NCBI RefSeq assembly: GCF_034048115.1
Contig: NZ_CP139145.1
Location: forward strand, 3,596,001-3,660,000
Reading direction: 5' to 3'
Origin: Pseudarthrobacter sp. IC2-21
GTDB lineage: Bacteria; Actinomycetota; Actinomycetes; Actinomycetales; Micrococcaceae
DNA: 64,000 bases
The notes beneath the pieces are model-generated. The model did not search any database and was not told the DNA's origin. It saw nothing but the letters and a program-made list of their open reading frames with translations. The stretch's first letter is position 1. Each line of letters starts with the position of its first letter. A program made the translations under genes and the position numbers. Shown here one piece after another: positions 63,868 through 64,000 of the stretch.

Positions 63868-64000
63868 ATGGAGAATTTGGGACGCGTAACGCCAGCCACC
63901 GCGCAGGTGTTGGAGGCGCTGCTGTCCGCGGAAAGCGTTTGGGGGCTCCAGATCGTTAAGGACACGGGCAAGAAGCCTGGGACGGTTTATCCGATTCTGG
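63868..64000 (+). CDS. PadR-family transcriptional regulator (cut by window edge)
   Basis: Only 44 codons are visible. MENLGRVTPATAQVLEALLS, then WGLQIVKDTGKKPGTVYPIL, matches the PadR winged-helix start, where the Y-x-I-L end of the recognition helix is the family hallmark. The upstream 30 bp are AT-rich (CTAAATCTATATAGTTAG), a likely promoter or operator. What it regulates lies outside the window. Confidence 0.8.
   Translation, partial: MENLGRVTPATAQVLEALLSAESVWGLQIVKDTGKKPGTVYPIL

Overview
The window is high-GC actinobacterial DNA, most likely from a soil Micrococcaceae of the Arthrobacter/Pseudarthrobacter type. The evidence is the codon usage and start-codon mix (many GTG/TTG starts behind strong purine-rich ribosome sites), a dimethylglycine oxidase with the same architecture and covalent-FAD motif as the Arthrobacter globiformis enzyme, a DUF222/HNH (13E12-type) gene, an actinobacterial xylAB/ROK locus, and a holin-like/DUF3618 operon. 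No rRNA, tRNA or CRISPR array is visible. Everything here is read from sequence and memory of families; no search was run.

Layout. 1-4.3 kb: a polyol-type ABC importer (binding protein, two permeases, no ATPase) on the minus strand, with an AraC-type regulator facing away from it and three 17-bp iterons between them. 4.3-10 kb: housekeeping and accessory genes (flavin monooxygenase, secreted phosphoesterase-like protein, DUF427, membrane-anchored metalloprotease, HNH protein). 10-19.5 kb: a glycine betaine catabolic divergon. The minus arm is Rieske ferredoxin, BCCT transporter, formyl-THF deformylase and dimethylglycine oxidase; the plus arm is ferredoxin reductase and Rieske oxygenase; an IclR regulator lies beyond. 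19.6-25.7 kb: MOSC protein, MarR regulator, envelope-stress-like operon with 60-bp repeats, TetR-DMT exporter pair with a perfect operator, and a DUF3846 protein. 25.8-33 kb: a tiny basic protein, an orphan HsdR-N nuclease-domain protein, GPP34, a membrane-anchored glycoside hydrolase, flavodoxin, SDR and TetR.

33-40.7 kb: a pentose/polyol locus. xylA, xylB and a GHKL (MORC/Hsp90-like) ATPase run leftward; alditol oxidase and a ROK repressor run rightward; a 13-bp inverted-repeat operator sits on the xylA promoter. 40.7-50.2 kb: a LacI-controlled operon for an unidentified sugar or glycoside. It has an ABC importer without ATPase, two Gfo/Idh/MocA dehydrogenases, a xylose-isomerase-like barrel protein, a ThuA-like protein and an aldose epimerase, with two near-identical operators.

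50.3-64 kb: a CPA1 antiporter fused to a UBP zinc finger, small genes, then an accessory stretch. A remnant that looks like a Tn402/Tn5053-type (tni) end with its resolvase is interrupted just upstream of the resolvase by a complete IS1380-family element with a TTAG target duplication. To its right lie a P-loop kinase, small membrane proteins, an ECF sigma/anti-sigma-like pair, a signal peptidase I preceded by an overlapping 28-residue hydrophobic ORF, several lipoproteins and an ABC-type ATPase.

A dispersed intergenic hairpin with the stem CGGACGACGGCGGG recurs at least five times, with compensatory changes, and probably acts as a terminator.
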